Positions 7,750 to 15,996 of a DNA stretch of 39,006 nucleotides are shown one piece after another; within the stretch, counting starts at the first letter, position 1; each line of letters begins with the position of its first letter. The position numbers and the translations under genes were made by a program. This DNA comes from an uncultured Clostridia bacterium (GTDB taxonomy: Bacteria > Bacillota > Clostridia > TANB77 > CAG-508): the NCBI GenBank assembly GCA_947589015.1, contig CANPZF010000018.1:1-39006 (forward strand), in the 5' to 3' direction. The notes beneath the pieces are model-generated. The model was not told where the DNA came from and made no database searches. It saw only the letters and a list, made by a program, of their open reading frames with translations.

Positions 7750-9843
7750 TTATTCCTCCTCTTTAATAATGTTTTTTCCTCCAAAATATGTTGCTAGAAA
7801 ATATGAACCATATATAATACCTATTATAATTATAGTTACTATAATTGATGGTAACAGTTCATTTGCTTTTGCAATTCCAGATAATAAATTTAGAGCAAAT
7901 TGTATTCCAAAAACAGAGTGAATTATTGCTAAAGCAAGAGGCATACCAAAAAATACTCCAATTTGTCTAAATAGTGCTTTATTTATCATCTTTTCATCAC
8001 AACCAATTTTTCTTAAAATAGTATATCTTTGTTTATTATCACTACTATCTGTTAATTGTTTCAAAGCTAAAATAACACTACTTGCAATCAAGAAAATTAT
8101 TCCTAAATAAATTGCAATAAATATAATAATCGTTGTTAAGCCCAAACTTGATTCAATTAAACTGATTTTAGTCATTCCATCTATATTTATACCTTTTTTT
8201 ACTAAATTTTGAACTAATATAGAACTATTATAAATAAATATTTTTTCTATTTCTTCTTTTTCTTCATCAGTTGTTGCATTATAATTTGCAGCTAAAAAAT
8301 ATTTTTCTTTCATTTCTTCTGTTAGATTACAATTATCTGGAACTACTAAAATTCCTGCATTAGTGTGGCTTGTAGACATATCAATAAAGCCTTCTTTACA
8401 TTCATTGTATTTTGATTTATATTTTTTTCCTGCTATTTCTAAAATATTATTTCCATCTATTAATGCTTTATTTCTTATTTGTACTTGGTTATCAAAATCA
8501 CAAATCATAATATACTCATCATCATTTAACGAATATTTTTGTATTCCATAAAGTTCAGCTATTTTATTATAATCAGATATTTTTATAATTTTTTCTGCAC
8601 TACTGTAAATAAGAAAAGGATATTCTTGGTTTATTTCTTCAAATTGATCTCCTAGAAATTTCTCCATAGTTAATTCATCTATAGCATATATAGGTATTTC
8701 TACAACATCTTTTAATACATTCACATCGAATCCGTTATTTTTTAAAGTTTCTGATATTAAAATTGTTGAATCTTTCCTTTGTTCCTCTGTCGTTGATACG
8801 TCTTTTCCATAAGCATTTTTATATACTTCTGGAAGATTTGCTATTTTTTCTAAGTTTAAGTCAACTGGTGTCATTTCTATTAAATCTTTTTGCATTGAAT
8901 TTCTTAAAGATAAACTTGAGGATAAAATTGTAATTGTCATAAATAACATTATACATATTACACTCATACTTACTACTGTTGTATTTATTTTATTATTAAT
9001 TTGTCTTAAAACAAACATATTTGTATCTTTTAAATATATTTTTTTCATCTTTTTTATAGTTGTTAATATAAATCCAGATAATGACCAAAAAATAGCTACT
9101 GTACCAACTATTCCCATTAAAATTGGTTTTATCAAATCTTTTTCAACTCTTAATGTATTTGTTTTTACTGTTACAATATAATAAGCATATCCTAAAATAC
9201 TTGAACCTACAATAAATACTAAAACTGCCAGAAAAGGGTTTCTTATTTTTACTGTTTCATTTTTCTTTGTGGCATTTAACAAATTTATTAGTTTATATCT
9301 CGAAACTGTCATCGTATTAAAAATCATTACCGCAATATACATTACTGCAAAATATATACATGTCTTGACACAGGATTCTTTTGAAAATACAAATTGAAAA
9401 TCACTCATATCAGCTTCAAATAGTTTTGCAACTAATATAGACATAAATTGTGATGCAAATATTCCTATAATCAATCCAACAATTAGAGATATAATTCCTA
9501 CAAATATTGTTTCTATTAATATTATTTTTGAAATTTGTCTTCTTCCCATTCCAAGTGTCATATATATACCAAATTCCTTTTTTCTCCTATTAATTAAAAA
9601 ATTATTAGCATATACTATTAATAATCCTAATACAACTGCTACAAATATCGATACAACTCCAAGCATACTTATCATAAGAGTAATTATTTCATGTGTTGAT
9701 TGTGATACCTTTAACATTGCTTCTTGACTATCTAAGGAATTAAACATGTAAAAAATTGCTACACCTAAAACTAAAGTTAAAAAATATATTGCATAATCCT
9801 TTATACTTTTTGTAATATTTTTTATTGATAACTTAAATAACAT
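7750..9843 (-). CDS. BceB-type ABC transporter permease
   Basis: A 697-residue permease of the peptide-antibiotic 7-exporter type (BceB/VraG/FtsX-like). Visible layout: one N-terminal helix, a three-helix FtsX block around residues 55-160, further helices to ~310, then a large extracellular domain (about 315-565) with few hydrophobic stretches, and three C-terminal helices. This large loop between helices 7 and 8 is the hallmark of Bce-type permeases and binds lipid-II-cycle targets or the peptide. The start overlaps the ATPase gene by 11 bases and has GGAGGTGA nine bases upstream. Together with the ATPase it should detoxify cell-wall-active peptides and pass the flux signal to the kinase upstream. 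Confidence 0.88.
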   Translation of the reverse strand: MLFKLSIKNITKSIKDYAIYFLTLVLGVAIFYMFNSLDSQEAMLKVSQSTHEIITLMISMLGVVSIFVAVVLGLLIVYANNFLINRRKKEFGIYMTLGMGRRQISKIILIETIFVGIISLIVGLIIGIFASQFMSILVAKLFEADMSDFQFVFSKESCVKTCIYFAVMYIAVMIFNTMTVSRYKLINLLNATKKNETVKIRNPFLAVLVFIVGSSILGYAYYIVTVKTNTLRVEKDLIKPILMGIVGTVAIFWSLSGFILTTIKKMKKIYLKDTNMFVLRQINNKINTTVVSMSVICIMLFMTITILSSSLSLRNSMQKDLIEMTPVDLNLEKIANLPEVYKNAYGKDVSTTEEQRKDSTILISETLKNNGFDVNVLKDVVEIPIYAIDELTMEKFLGDQFEEINQEYPFLIYSSAEKIIKISDYNKIAELYGIQKYSLNDDEYIMICDFDNQVQIRNKALIDGNNILEIAGKKYKSKYNECKEGFIDMSTSHTNAGILVVPDNCNLTEEMKEKYFLAANYNATTDEEKEEIEKIFIYNSSILVQNLVKKGINIDGMTKISLIESSLGLTTIIIFIAIYLGIIFLIASSVILALKQLTDSSDNKQRYTILRKIGCDEKMINKALFRQIGVFFGMPLALAIIHSVFGIQFALNLLSGIAKANELLPSIIVTIIIIGIIYGSYFLATYFGGKNIIKEEE

Positions 9844-10600
9844 TGTTCAAATCACCTCCAAGAAGTGTTTGCACCTCAATTATTTTTTCAAAAAATTGTT
9901 TTCTTGTGTTATTTCCTTTTACTAATTCATTAAAAATCTTTCCGTCTTTTATAAATAATATTCGATCAGCATAAGAGGCTGTAAAAGCATCATGTGTAAC
10001 CATCAATATTGTTGCCTCCAATTTTTGATTTAGATATTCAAAATTTTCTAATAATTGTCTTGCAGATTTTGAGTCCAATGCTCCAGTTGGTTCATCTGCA
10101 AGTACAAGTTTTGGGTTTGTAATAATTGCTCTTGCTGACGCCACTCTCTGTTTTTGCCCTCCAGATATTTGATATGGATATTTTTTTAAAATCTCCTTAA
10201 TTTCTAATTTTTCTGCAATTTGATATACTCTTTTATCAATTTCTTTTGCATTTACTCTTTGAATTGTTAGAGCTAATGCTATATTTTCATAGCATGTTAA
10301 AGTATCTAGTAAATTAAAATCTTGAAAAATAAAACCAAGTTCTTCTCTTCTAAACTTATTTAATTTGTTTCCTTTTAACTTTGTAATGTCGTAATTATTA
10401 ACAACTATATGTCCAGCAGTCACTCTGTCTATGGTAGATATACAGTTTAAAAGTGTAGTCTTTCCTGAGCCACTTGCTCCCATAATACCTACAAATTCTC
10501 CTTTGACAACATCAAAGCTAATGTTATCTATTGCTTTTGTTAAGTTTGTTTTGTTTCCATAATATTTTTCTATGTTTTGTACTTCTAAAATCTTTTCCAT
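9833..10600 (-). CDS. BceA-type ABC transporter ATPase
   Basis: ATP-binding subunit (255 residues) of the peptide detoxification transporter. Walker A GASGSGKTT at residues 41-49, Q-loop region FIFQDFNLLD, signature SGGQKQRVASARA, and Walker B LVLADEPTGALDS are all intact. I place the start at ATG 10600 with AGGAGT upstream; the longer reading frame lacks a ribosome site. It is preceded by a TATAAT box and the TTACA-N4-TGTAA operator, so it can be induced separately from the regulator pair, as in Bce systems. Confidence 0.9.
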   Translation of the reverse strand: MEKILEVQNIEKYYGNKTNLTKAIDNISFDVVKGEFVGIMGASGSGKTTLLNCISTIDRVTAGHIVVNNYDITKLKGNKLNKFRREELGFIFQDFNLLDTLTCYENIALALTIQRVNAKEIDKRVYQIAEKLEIKEILKKYPYQISGGQKQRVASARAIITNPKLVLADEPTGALDSKSARQLLENFEYLNQKLEATILMVTHDAFTASYADRILFIKDGKIFNELVKGNNTRKQFFEKIIEVQTLLGGDLNNVI

Positions 10601-10627
10601 ATTAAAAACTCCTTTCAACTTAACACA

Positions 10628-10691
10628 ATTATAATAACTTTTTTTAATAGTTGCCATCGATTTGTATTACATAAATATTACATTTTTGTAA
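10628..10691 (-). promoter_or_regulatory. Inducible promoter region with BceR-type box
   Basis: Between the kinase and ATPase genes lies TTACA-AAAA-TGTAA (10678-10691), exactly the TnACA-N4-TGTAA consensus described for BceR-like regulators. A TATAAT box follows at 10628-10633 on the minus strand. The operator sits about 45 bp upstream of the -10, a normal activator position. The same motif recurs upstream of the regulator gene at 12514-12527. Confidence 0.65.
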
Positions 10692-10696
10692 GATTT

Positions 10697-11635
10697 CTAT
10701 TTTATATCTATATAACTGCTATTTGGAAATACTAATCTAACTTCTGTTCCTTCATTTTCAACAGATGTTAGTTCTATTGCTATTCCTAATTTATCACATA
10801 ATTTTTTACATAGATACAGTCCTATCCCCGTAGATTTTTTATTTATCATTCTTCCATTGGTTCCTGTAAATCCTTTTTCAAATACCCTAGTAACTTCTCC
10901 TTCCTTAATTCCCATTCCATTATCTTTAATGTGTAAAATAACATTTTCCTTCCCTTTTGTTGCATAAATCTCTATTTCAGGTTTTTCTTTTATGCTTCTA
11001 TATTTTAAACTATTTTGTATAATCTGATTTAAAATAAATCCTATCCATTTACTATCTGTATTAACATTTACATCTAAGTCATGTATCTTGATTGCTGTTT
11101 TTTCTCCTATTAAGATAGTTTTGTTTTTGCGAACAACTTCATTTACAACATCTTTTATCTTACATTTCTTTATATAATAATCTTTTTCTACGGTATTACT
11201 CCTAGCATAATATAATGCTTGTTCAATGTAATTTTCTACCTTACATAATTCTTCATCTATTTTCTTAGTTGTTTCATTTTTGTTATTTTCAATTATCATT
11301 TTACTTGTTGCTATTGGTATTTTTATTTCATGAATCCACATTTCTATATATTCTTTATAGTCTTCTTGTAAATATTTATATTTATTTACATTTTCTATCA
11401 TTGACTTATTGGTTTGTTCCAATATTTCTTTTAGCACTTTGCCGTCAGAAAAATTAGGTTCTTTAATTATTTCAGTAATTAAATATTTATCTTGTAATTC
11501 ATTTAACATGTTATTTATGTTTTTATAAAAACGATTTTTTATAAAATATTCCACTAAAATTGCAATAAAATACAATCCTAATATACTAATTGGAATGTAT
11601 ATTTTTATAAAATTGCCAAATGGATACGCTAGCAA
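10697..11635 (-). CDS. BceS-type intramembrane-sensing histidine kinase
   Basis: Sensor kinase with phosphoacceptor H102 (motif EMWIHEIKIP), N-box QNSLKY, and ATP-lid motifs DNGMGI and GIGLYLCKKL. It lacks an extracellular sensor domain, as expected for kinases that read the activity of a BceAB transporter. The start is a problem. The listed TTG at 11635 has no ribosome site and leaves one membrane helix. The same frame remains open upstream to the regulator's stop at 11741 and encodes a convincing first helix, yet contains no ATG, GTG or TTG behind the AAAGGAAAG site. The true N-terminus probably begins near 11725-11700 through an unusual start, a small frameshift or a base-call error. The C-terminal part is secure. 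Confidence 0.85.
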   Translation of the reverse strand: MLAYPFGNFIKIYIPISILGLYFIAILVEYFIKNRFYKNINNMLNELQDKYLITEIIKEPNFSDGKVLKEILEQTNKSMIENVNKYKYLQEDYKEYIEMWIHEIKIPIATSKMIIENNKNETTKKIDEELCKVENYIEQALYYARSNTVEKDYYIKKCKIKDVVNEVVRKNKTILIGEKTAIKIHDLDVNVNTDSKWIGFILNQIIQNSLKYRSIKEKPEIEIYATKGKENVILHIKDNGMGIKEGEVTRVFEKGFTGTNGRMINKKSTGIGLYLCKKLCDKLGIAIELTSVENEGTEVRLVFPNSSYIDIK

Positions 11636-11740
11636 AAATATTTCTATAGTAATTATTCCAAATATTATTAAACCTAATTGTAATATTTTATCTTTTATAA
11701 AACTTCCGAAATTGCAATTACTTTTCGACCTTCTTTCCTT

Positions 11741-12409
11741 TCACTTTAAAATATATCCTAATCCTCGTTTCGTTTCAAGCAATTTTTTTAATTGTAGTTC
11801 ATCTAATTTATTTCTTAATCTTGTTATATTTACTGTTAATGTATTATCATCAATAAAGCTTTCATTTTCCCATAAACAGTCTATAATTTCTTCTCTAGAT
11901 ACTATATTGTTTCGGTGTTCAACTAAATATTTTAGTATTTTAAATTCATTTCTTGTTAATTCTATCTCTTTATTATTACTTATTATTGTACTTTTTGATA
12001 TATTTAAAGCAAATTCTTTACAATCAATTATTTCTTGATTAGTTCTCATATTTGTTCTTTTTAGCAAAGCTCCTATTTTAGCAAGTAATATTTGAATATT
12101 AAAAGGTTTTTCAACATATTGATCTGCTCCATAATTTATACTTAATAATTCGTCTATTTCATTATCTACACTTGTTACCATTATTATTGGTAAAGTAGAT
12201 TTTTCTCTAATTTCTTTGCAAATATATTTTCCATCTATTCCTGGTAAATTTATATCTAATAACACTAAATCTGGTTTTGTATTTAAAATATCTTGTATTG
12301 CATTATTAAAATTTTTTAGTTTTTCTGCCTTATAGCCATTATTATTTAAAAAAATTTCTAATTCATCTCTTAATTTTTCGTCATCTTCTACTATTAAGAT
12401 TTTTTGCAT
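11741..12409 (-). CDS. BceR-type OmpR-family response regulator
   Basis: Receiver domain (residues ~1-115) with acidic pair E8/D9/D10, phosphoacceptor D52 in LLDINLPG, and conserved T/K (IMVTS, EKPFN). An OmpR/PhoB winged-helix output domain follows (about 128-222, SREEIIDCLWENESFIDDNTLTV). The start is taken as ATG 12409; an in-frame ATG at 12421 abuts the ribosome site directly. It is the first gene of the module and should bind the TTACA-N4-TGTAA boxes upstream of itself and of the ATPase gene, an inference from Bce family knowledge. Confidence 0.88.
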   Translation of the reverse strand: MQKILIVEDDEKLRDELEIFLNNNGYKAEKLKNFNNAIQDILNTKPDLVLLDINLPGIDGKYICKEIREKSTLPIIMVTSVDNEIDELLSINYGADQYVEKPFNIQILLAKIGALLKRTNMRTNQEIIDCKEFALNISKSTIISNNKEIELTRNEFKILKYLVEHRNNIVSREEIIDCLWENESFIDDNTLTVNITRLRNKLDELQLKKLLETKRGLGYILK

Positions 12410-12427
12410 TATTAATTTCATTCCTTT

Positions 12428-12463
12428 CTAAGGAACAAATCCTGGTTGGAAAAGATTTTTCAA
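12428..12463 (-). CDS. Candidate 11-residue leader peptide before the response regulator
   Basis: A TTG-initiated frame, MKNLFQPGFVP, is preceded by a perfect AAGGAGG (12472-12478 complement) at eight bases. Its stop codon TAG lies in the small loop of TTCCTT-AG-AAAGGAA, a hairpin that would hide the regulator's ribosome site. Translation of the leader could open it. The 3' part of this leader is duplicated at 15.1 kb. No expression evidence can be seen; it could instead be only an RNA structure. Confidence 0.35.
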   Translation of the reverse strand: MKNLFQPGFVP

Positions 12464-12485
12464 CCTTTGTGCCTCCTTAAACAGT

Positions 12486-12491
12486 ATTATA
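12486..12491 (-). promoter_or_regulatory. -10 box of the response-regulator operon
   Basis: TATAAT on the minus strand in the context ATGATATAATACTG, just downstream of the permease terminator and upstream of the AAGGAGG leader site. The BceR-type box at 12514-12527 would overlap its -35 region. Confidence 0.5.
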
Positions 12492-12509
12492 TCATATTAT
12501 AAAAAAAAT

Positions 12510-12531
12510 AACCTTACATTTTTGTAAGGTT
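12510..12531 (-). terminator. Terminator that also contains a BceR-type box
   Basis: Stem AACCTTAC/GTAAGGTT with a 6-base loop lies 5 bp after the ABC permease stop and is followed by ATTTTTTTT on the minus strand. The hairpin contains TTACA-AAAA-TGTAA, the same operator as upstream of the BceA-type gene, so one sequence may serve as terminator for the previous operon and operator for the next. Confidence 0.7.
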
Positions 12532-12535
12532 AAAA

Positions 12536-13201
12536 TTAATCAATTTCTTTTTTACTATATATTTTTAATGAAATTTTATATGAAATTATATAAAAAATTG
12601 TAGTTATAGCAATAATAATTAAAAATCCATATGTTTTTAACATATATATAAAGTCATCTAGTGAAAATGGAGATATTTTTATAATAACTGCTGTAATACT
12701 AGAAATCCCCACCATTAATAATGCAATTACAATCATTTGTATTATTCTTCCCTTTTCTGCTCCATATTTATAAATTATTGGTATTTCAAATGCTTGTATC
12801 AGTGTCATTCCACATAATGCTCCAATTGGAATTAATATCATATCTATTATATTTGCTAACATCTTTTCTTTAATAGATTGAAAAATAATACATAATATAA
12901 ATCCTAAAATTGTGCCAACAATTGTAAGACATAAAATATGTAAATATCTTGACTTTACTACATCTTTTTTGGTTATTGGAAATGTTAGTATATATTTATC
13001 AGATTTTGCAATATTGTCATAATTAAAACTACTTATTCCTATCATCCCAAAGCATAATGGAAGAATAATAGATACAAAAGTTACTAGATTATTATTAATA
13101 AATCCCATTATTATATAAAATACCATTATAACAATTATTGTTTTTACATAAGATTTTAGGTTAAAAAAATCCTTTATTATTAATCCTTTTATAGAATTCA
13201 T
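12536..13201 (-). CDS. ABC-2 type transporter permease
   Basis: A 221-residue membrane protein with six predicted helices, N-terminal motif MNSIKGLIIKDFFNLK typical of the ABC2_membrane_5 group (PF13346). It begins two bases after the ABC ATPase gene and is the last gene of a gntR-ABC-permease operon ended by the hairpin at 12510. Such YtrABC-like exporters often respond to cell-wall stress. Substrate unknown. Confidence 0.85.
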   Translation of the reverse strand: MNSIKGLIIKDFFNLKSYVKTIIVIMVFYIIMGFINNNLVTFVSIILPLCFGMIGISSFNYDNIAKSDKYILTFPITKKDVVKSRYLHILCLTIVGTILGFILCIIFQSIKEKMLANIIDMILIPIGALCGMTLIQAFEIPIIYKYGAEKGRIIQMIVIALLMVGISSITAVIIKISPFSLDDFIYMLKTYGFLIIIAITTIFYIISYKISLKIYSKKEID

Positions 13202-13202
13202 T

Positions 13203-14060
13203 TTATTTTTCCCCCTTAATATAAATTAACATAATTTCTTCTATACTAGTTTTATCTATAATTTCAATGTTGTATTTTCTTTTAAATTCAGATTTATTTT
13301 CTATTAAAACATCATATTCATATCTATTTTTCTTGTATTTAATAAAATCATTTTTATCTATATTTTTAAATTCTTCTTCTGAGCATTTTGCTATCCCATA
13401 ATTTTCTAATAGTTCATCTTTTGGTTTTGTAAATATTAATTTTCCATCATCTATAAAAGCTATATAATCTGCTATATGTTCTAAATCTGACGTTATATGA
13501 CTTGAAACTAATATTGAATGTTCTTCATCTTGTATAAAGTCTTGAAAAATATCTAATATATCATTTCTTGCTACCGGATCTAGTCCAGACGTTGGCTCAT
13601 CTAAAATTAACAGTTTAGGATGATGTGATAAGGCTACTGCAATTTTTAGTTTCATTTTCATACCACTTGAATATTCTCTGAATATTTTATCTTTTGGTAG
13701 CTTAAATTGTTCTATATATTTGAAATACAATGTCTCGTCCCAGTTTTTATAAATATTTTTCATTATTTTATTTATATCTGTTATATTTAAATATTCTGAT
13801 AAAAAACTATCATCTAATACTGTTCCTATATCTTCCTTTATTTTCTTCTCATTTTTTGCCATTTCTAATCCAAGTATTTTTATATTTCCATTGTCTATAT
13901 TTATTATATTCAAAATAGATTTTATTGTAGTGGTTTTTCCTGCTCCATTTTCTCCTATCAGTCCCATAATCATACCTTTTGGTAATTCCATATTGATATT
14001 TTTTAATTCAAATCCACTATATTTTTTGCACAAATTTTGAACTTCTAATATGTTTTCCAT
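13203..14060 (-). CDS. ABC transporter ATPase (YtrB/CcmA-like)
   Basis: 285-residue nucleotide-binding subunit: Walker A GENGAGKTTT at about residues 35-44, signature YSSGMKMKLKIAVAL, Walker B LLILDEPTSGLDP, H-loop VSSHI. A C-terminal ~70-residue tail is typical for ABC-2 drug or bacteriocin exporters. It starts two bases after the GntR gene stop and is followed immediately by its permease, so subunit pairing is clear. Likely repressed by the GntR protein of the same operon. Confidence 0.9.
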   Translation of the reverse strand: MENILEVQNLCKKYSGFELKNINMELPKGMIMGLIGENGAGKTTTIKSILNIINIDNGNIKILGLEMAKNEKKIKEDIGTVLDDSFLSEYLNITDINKIMKNIYKNWDETLYFKYIEQFKLPKDKIFREYSSGMKMKLKIAVALSHHPKLLILDEPTSGLDPVARNDILDIFQDFIQDEEHSILVSSHITSDLEHIADYIAFIDDGKLIFTKPKDELLENYGIAKCSEEEFKNIDKNDFIKYKKNRYEYDVLIENKSEFKRKYNIEIIDKTSIEEIMLIYIKGEK

Positions 14061-14062
14061 TT

Positions 14063-14437
14063 CTAATCCTCCTTATATAAAAATTTAAATAAATCTATAA
14101 TTTCTTCTAAACTAATATCTGTTATTTTTGCAATTTTAATAATTTTATCTATGTGTTCCTCAATAATTTTTATTTGTTCTTCTTTTATTAGTTCTTTGTT
14201 TCTAGGTATAACAAAACTTCCCTTTCCCTGCACTGTTTTTATATATCCTTCTTGTTCTAATTCATCATAGGCTCTTTTTACTGTTAATACACTAATTCTT
14301 AAATCTTTTGCAAGATTTCTGACAGAAGGTAATGCTTCTGTTTCTTTTAATTCTCCTGTATTGATTGCATTTTTTATTTTTCTTTTTATTTGTTCATATA
14401 TTGGTACTTCAATATTATTACTTATTATAAGATTCAT
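14063..14437 (-). CDS. GntR-family regulator, YtrA type
   Basis: 124-residue regulator with an N-terminal winged helix (YEQIKRKIKNAINTGEL... ALPSVRNLAKDL) and the short C-terminal helical tail that defines the YtrA subfamily, which normally controls its own ABC exporter operon. The start has AGAGGTGA upstream. It heads the gntR-ABC-permease operon. Its likely operator is the 17-bp palindrome over the -35 box. Confidence 0.9.
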   Translation of the reverse strand: MNLIISNNIEVPIYEQIKRKIKNAINTGELKETEALPSVRNLAKDLRISVLTVKRAYDELEQEGYIKTVQGKGSFVIPRNKELIKEEQIKIIEEHIDKIIKIAKITDISLEEIIDLFKFLYKED

Positions 14438-14460
14438 TTAATCACCTCTTTATGCATAAC

Positions 14461-14489
14461 AGTATATAACACTTGATAACAGTTGTCAA
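14461..14489 (-). promoter_or_regulatory. Promoter and operator of the gntR-ABC operon
   Basis: TTGACA (14484-14489), a 17-base spacer and TATACT (14461-14466) on the minus strand form a near-consensus promoter. The -35 lies in the near-perfect palindrome TTGATAACAGTTGTCAA (14473-14489), a good candidate binding site for the YtrA-type repressor. Confidence 0.75.
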
Positions 14490-14540
14490 TGTTTTTTATA
14501 TTTAAATTTTACTTTATAGTACGTTCAAATATATAAAAAA

Positions 14541-14585
14541 TAGAAATTCTATATAAAACCAATTTGATTTTATATAAAATTTCTA
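14541..14585 (-). terminator. Terminator of the MazG-like gene
   Basis: Arms TAGAAATTCTATATAAAA and TTTTATATAAAATTTCTA with a 9-base loop, followed on the minus strand by TTTTTTATA. It lies 18 bp after the MazG-like stop codon. Confidence 0.7.
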
Positions 14586-14603
14586 TAGTGATTTCACAAT
14601 ATT

Positions 14604-14957
14604 TTAATCTTTCTTCCATTTTTCCTTATAATTTCTGTTTATACACTCTTTATGTTTATTCATATAGCAGTCCGCATATTCTTTTGATGTCACTTTTAGC
14701 CTATTTAATACTTCAATATAATATCTTCCAACATCTGTCATTTCAGTTATAAAGTCTTCTCTTACCTTTGCATCATTCATTATTGCATCTATTCCTTTTT
14801 TCTTTATTATAGATATACTCTCTCCTAATTCTTCTATCATATATAACATATGATTTCTAGCAGATTCTGGGTTCATGTCATTTCCCCATTCTTCCTTATG
14901 TAATTCATATAATTCCATTTGCATTTCTTTCATTTTTCCTATACTTATATCTTCCAT
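14604..14957 (-). CDS. MazG-like nucleotide pyrophosphohydrolase
   Basis: 117-residue all-alpha NTP pyrophosphatase. The metal-binding signature is present: E42-E43-x2-E46 in EELGES and E72-x2-D75 in EMTD. The short single-domain form resembles house-cleaning or phage-type MazG proteins that hydrolyse non-canonical NTPs. Start ATG 14957 has GGTAA upstream. It is downstream of the small membrane peptide gene and may be cotranscribed with it; no other partner is visible. Confidence 0.75.
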   Translation of the reverse strand: MEDISIGKMKEMQMELYELHKEEWGNDMNPESARNHMLYMIEELGESISIIKKKGIDAIMNDAKVREDFITEMTDVGRYYIEVLNRLKVTSKEYADCYMNKHKECINRNYKEKWKKD

Positions 14958-15005
14958 ATATATTACCTACTTTCATTGTTCTATATAATAATTATTATAA
15001 TATTA

Positions 15006-15119
15006 CTATCTAGTAAAAGCCAACACTAAATACAATAATGCTATTATAATTGCTATAACTATTAGAGCCACAATAATTTTTTTAGCTATACTATTACTTT
15101 TCTTATCTTTTTTATTCAT
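15006..15119 (-). CDS. 37-residue single-helix membrane peptide
   Basis: A short frame below usual length cut-offs: MNKKDKKSNSIAKK followed by a ~20-residue Ile/Ala/Leu helix ending LAFTR. Lys-rich N-terminus and one membrane segment imply an inner-membrane peptide with its N-terminus inside. AAAGGA lies eleven bases upstream, in a leader that is nearly identical to the one before the Bce-type response regulator. It follows the DUF4230 gene by 60 bp. Function unknown. Confidence 0.5.
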   Translation of the reverse strand: MNKKDKKSNSIAKKIIVALIVIAIIIALLYLVLAFTR

Positions 15120-15178
15120 TTTTAATTTCATTCCTTTCTATTTCTAAGGCTCAAATCCTGGTTGGAAAAAAATTGTAA

Positions 15179-15826
15179 TTATTTTTCAACCTCTCCTCCT
15201 ATATATTCATAAGTTACTTTATATTCTTTATATTTACTATCCATTTTTATAAATCCTTCTATTAATCTTTTAGCATTTGTATCTGCTGCTTCCAAGATTC
15301 CATTTGCTCTTGCATCTTGAATTGCTTGTTCTTGCATTGTTTTTATGGCTTCATTATGCTCAGTTAAGTCAATTCTTGAAAATAAACTTTCAGAATCTAA
15401 ATATACTTTCAATGAATCAGGGTTTAATGTAGCTTTGTATATTTTTGCATGTGGTAATTTTACTTTAATTTCTTTATTTTTATCATCAGCTATTTGAGAT
15501 ATTTGGGAAAAATCTACTGATGCATCTATTTCTATATCATAACTAAATATTTGTCTGCTTTCTGTAAAAGGTATCTCAAATAGATTGAAAAAGTCTCTAG
15601 ATTCTTTGCTATCTTGAATTACTGTCAAATAACCTGTTTGAGTAACTAATTCTCCAACATTTTCTAGTCCAAGCTTTGTAGTTTTTGTTTGAGATTTTAT
15701 TACTGATTTACTCATTATAACTGCTAAAAAAATTATTGCAATTAAAATTACAATCACAATTACTTTCTTTACACCTTTGGGAATTTTATTTGCCCAACTT
15801 TTCTTTAAGTTTTCATCATTTTTCAT
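15179..15826 (-). CDS. DUF4230 membrane-anchored protein
   Basis: 215 residues: one membrane helix (about residues 19-41) followed by an extracytoplasmic DUF4230-type domain, recognised by LGLENVGELVTQTGYLTVIQ and by the band-7-like C-terminal helix rich in Ala/Glu (about 155-195). The biochemical role of the family is unknown. AGGAGG-like sequence precedes the start. The gene is divergent from the cation transporter at 15997. Confidence 0.75.
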   Translation of the reverse strand: MKNDENLKKSWANKIPKGVKKVIVIVILIAIIFLAVIMSKSVIKSQTKTTKLGLENVGELVTQTGYLTVIQDSKESRDFFNLFEIPFTESRQIFSYDIEIDASVDFSQISQIADDKNKEIKVKLPHAKIYKATLNPDSLKVYLDSESLFSRIDLTEHNEAIKTMQEQAIQDARANGILEAADTNAKRLIEGFIKMDSKYKEYKVTYEYIGGEVEK

Positions 15827-15933
15827 TATTTTTTCCTCCTTTTTTATTTACAAAAATAAAAATACTGAAATTATTATACTATAATAGTAACAAATTATCA
15901 ATTAAAAAATATGAGACTTAAATCATAAAAGTA

Positions 15934-15962
15934 TTAACTTTTTCATATGTTTATGTTATAAT
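15934..15962 (+). promoter_or_regulatory. Promoter of the cation transporter gene
   Basis: TTAACT (15934-15939), 17-base spacer and TATAAT (15957-15962) on the plus strand, followed by AAAGGTGG and ATG at 15997. Confidence 0.7.
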
Positions 15963-15996
15963 TTCTTCATTATTTATTAATAAAAGGTGGGTTATT

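Noticed and set aside
15145..15170. tRNA-like T-arm (CTCAAATCC)
   Set aside because: No acceptor, D or anticodon arm can be built around it; the sequence is part of the duplicated leader.
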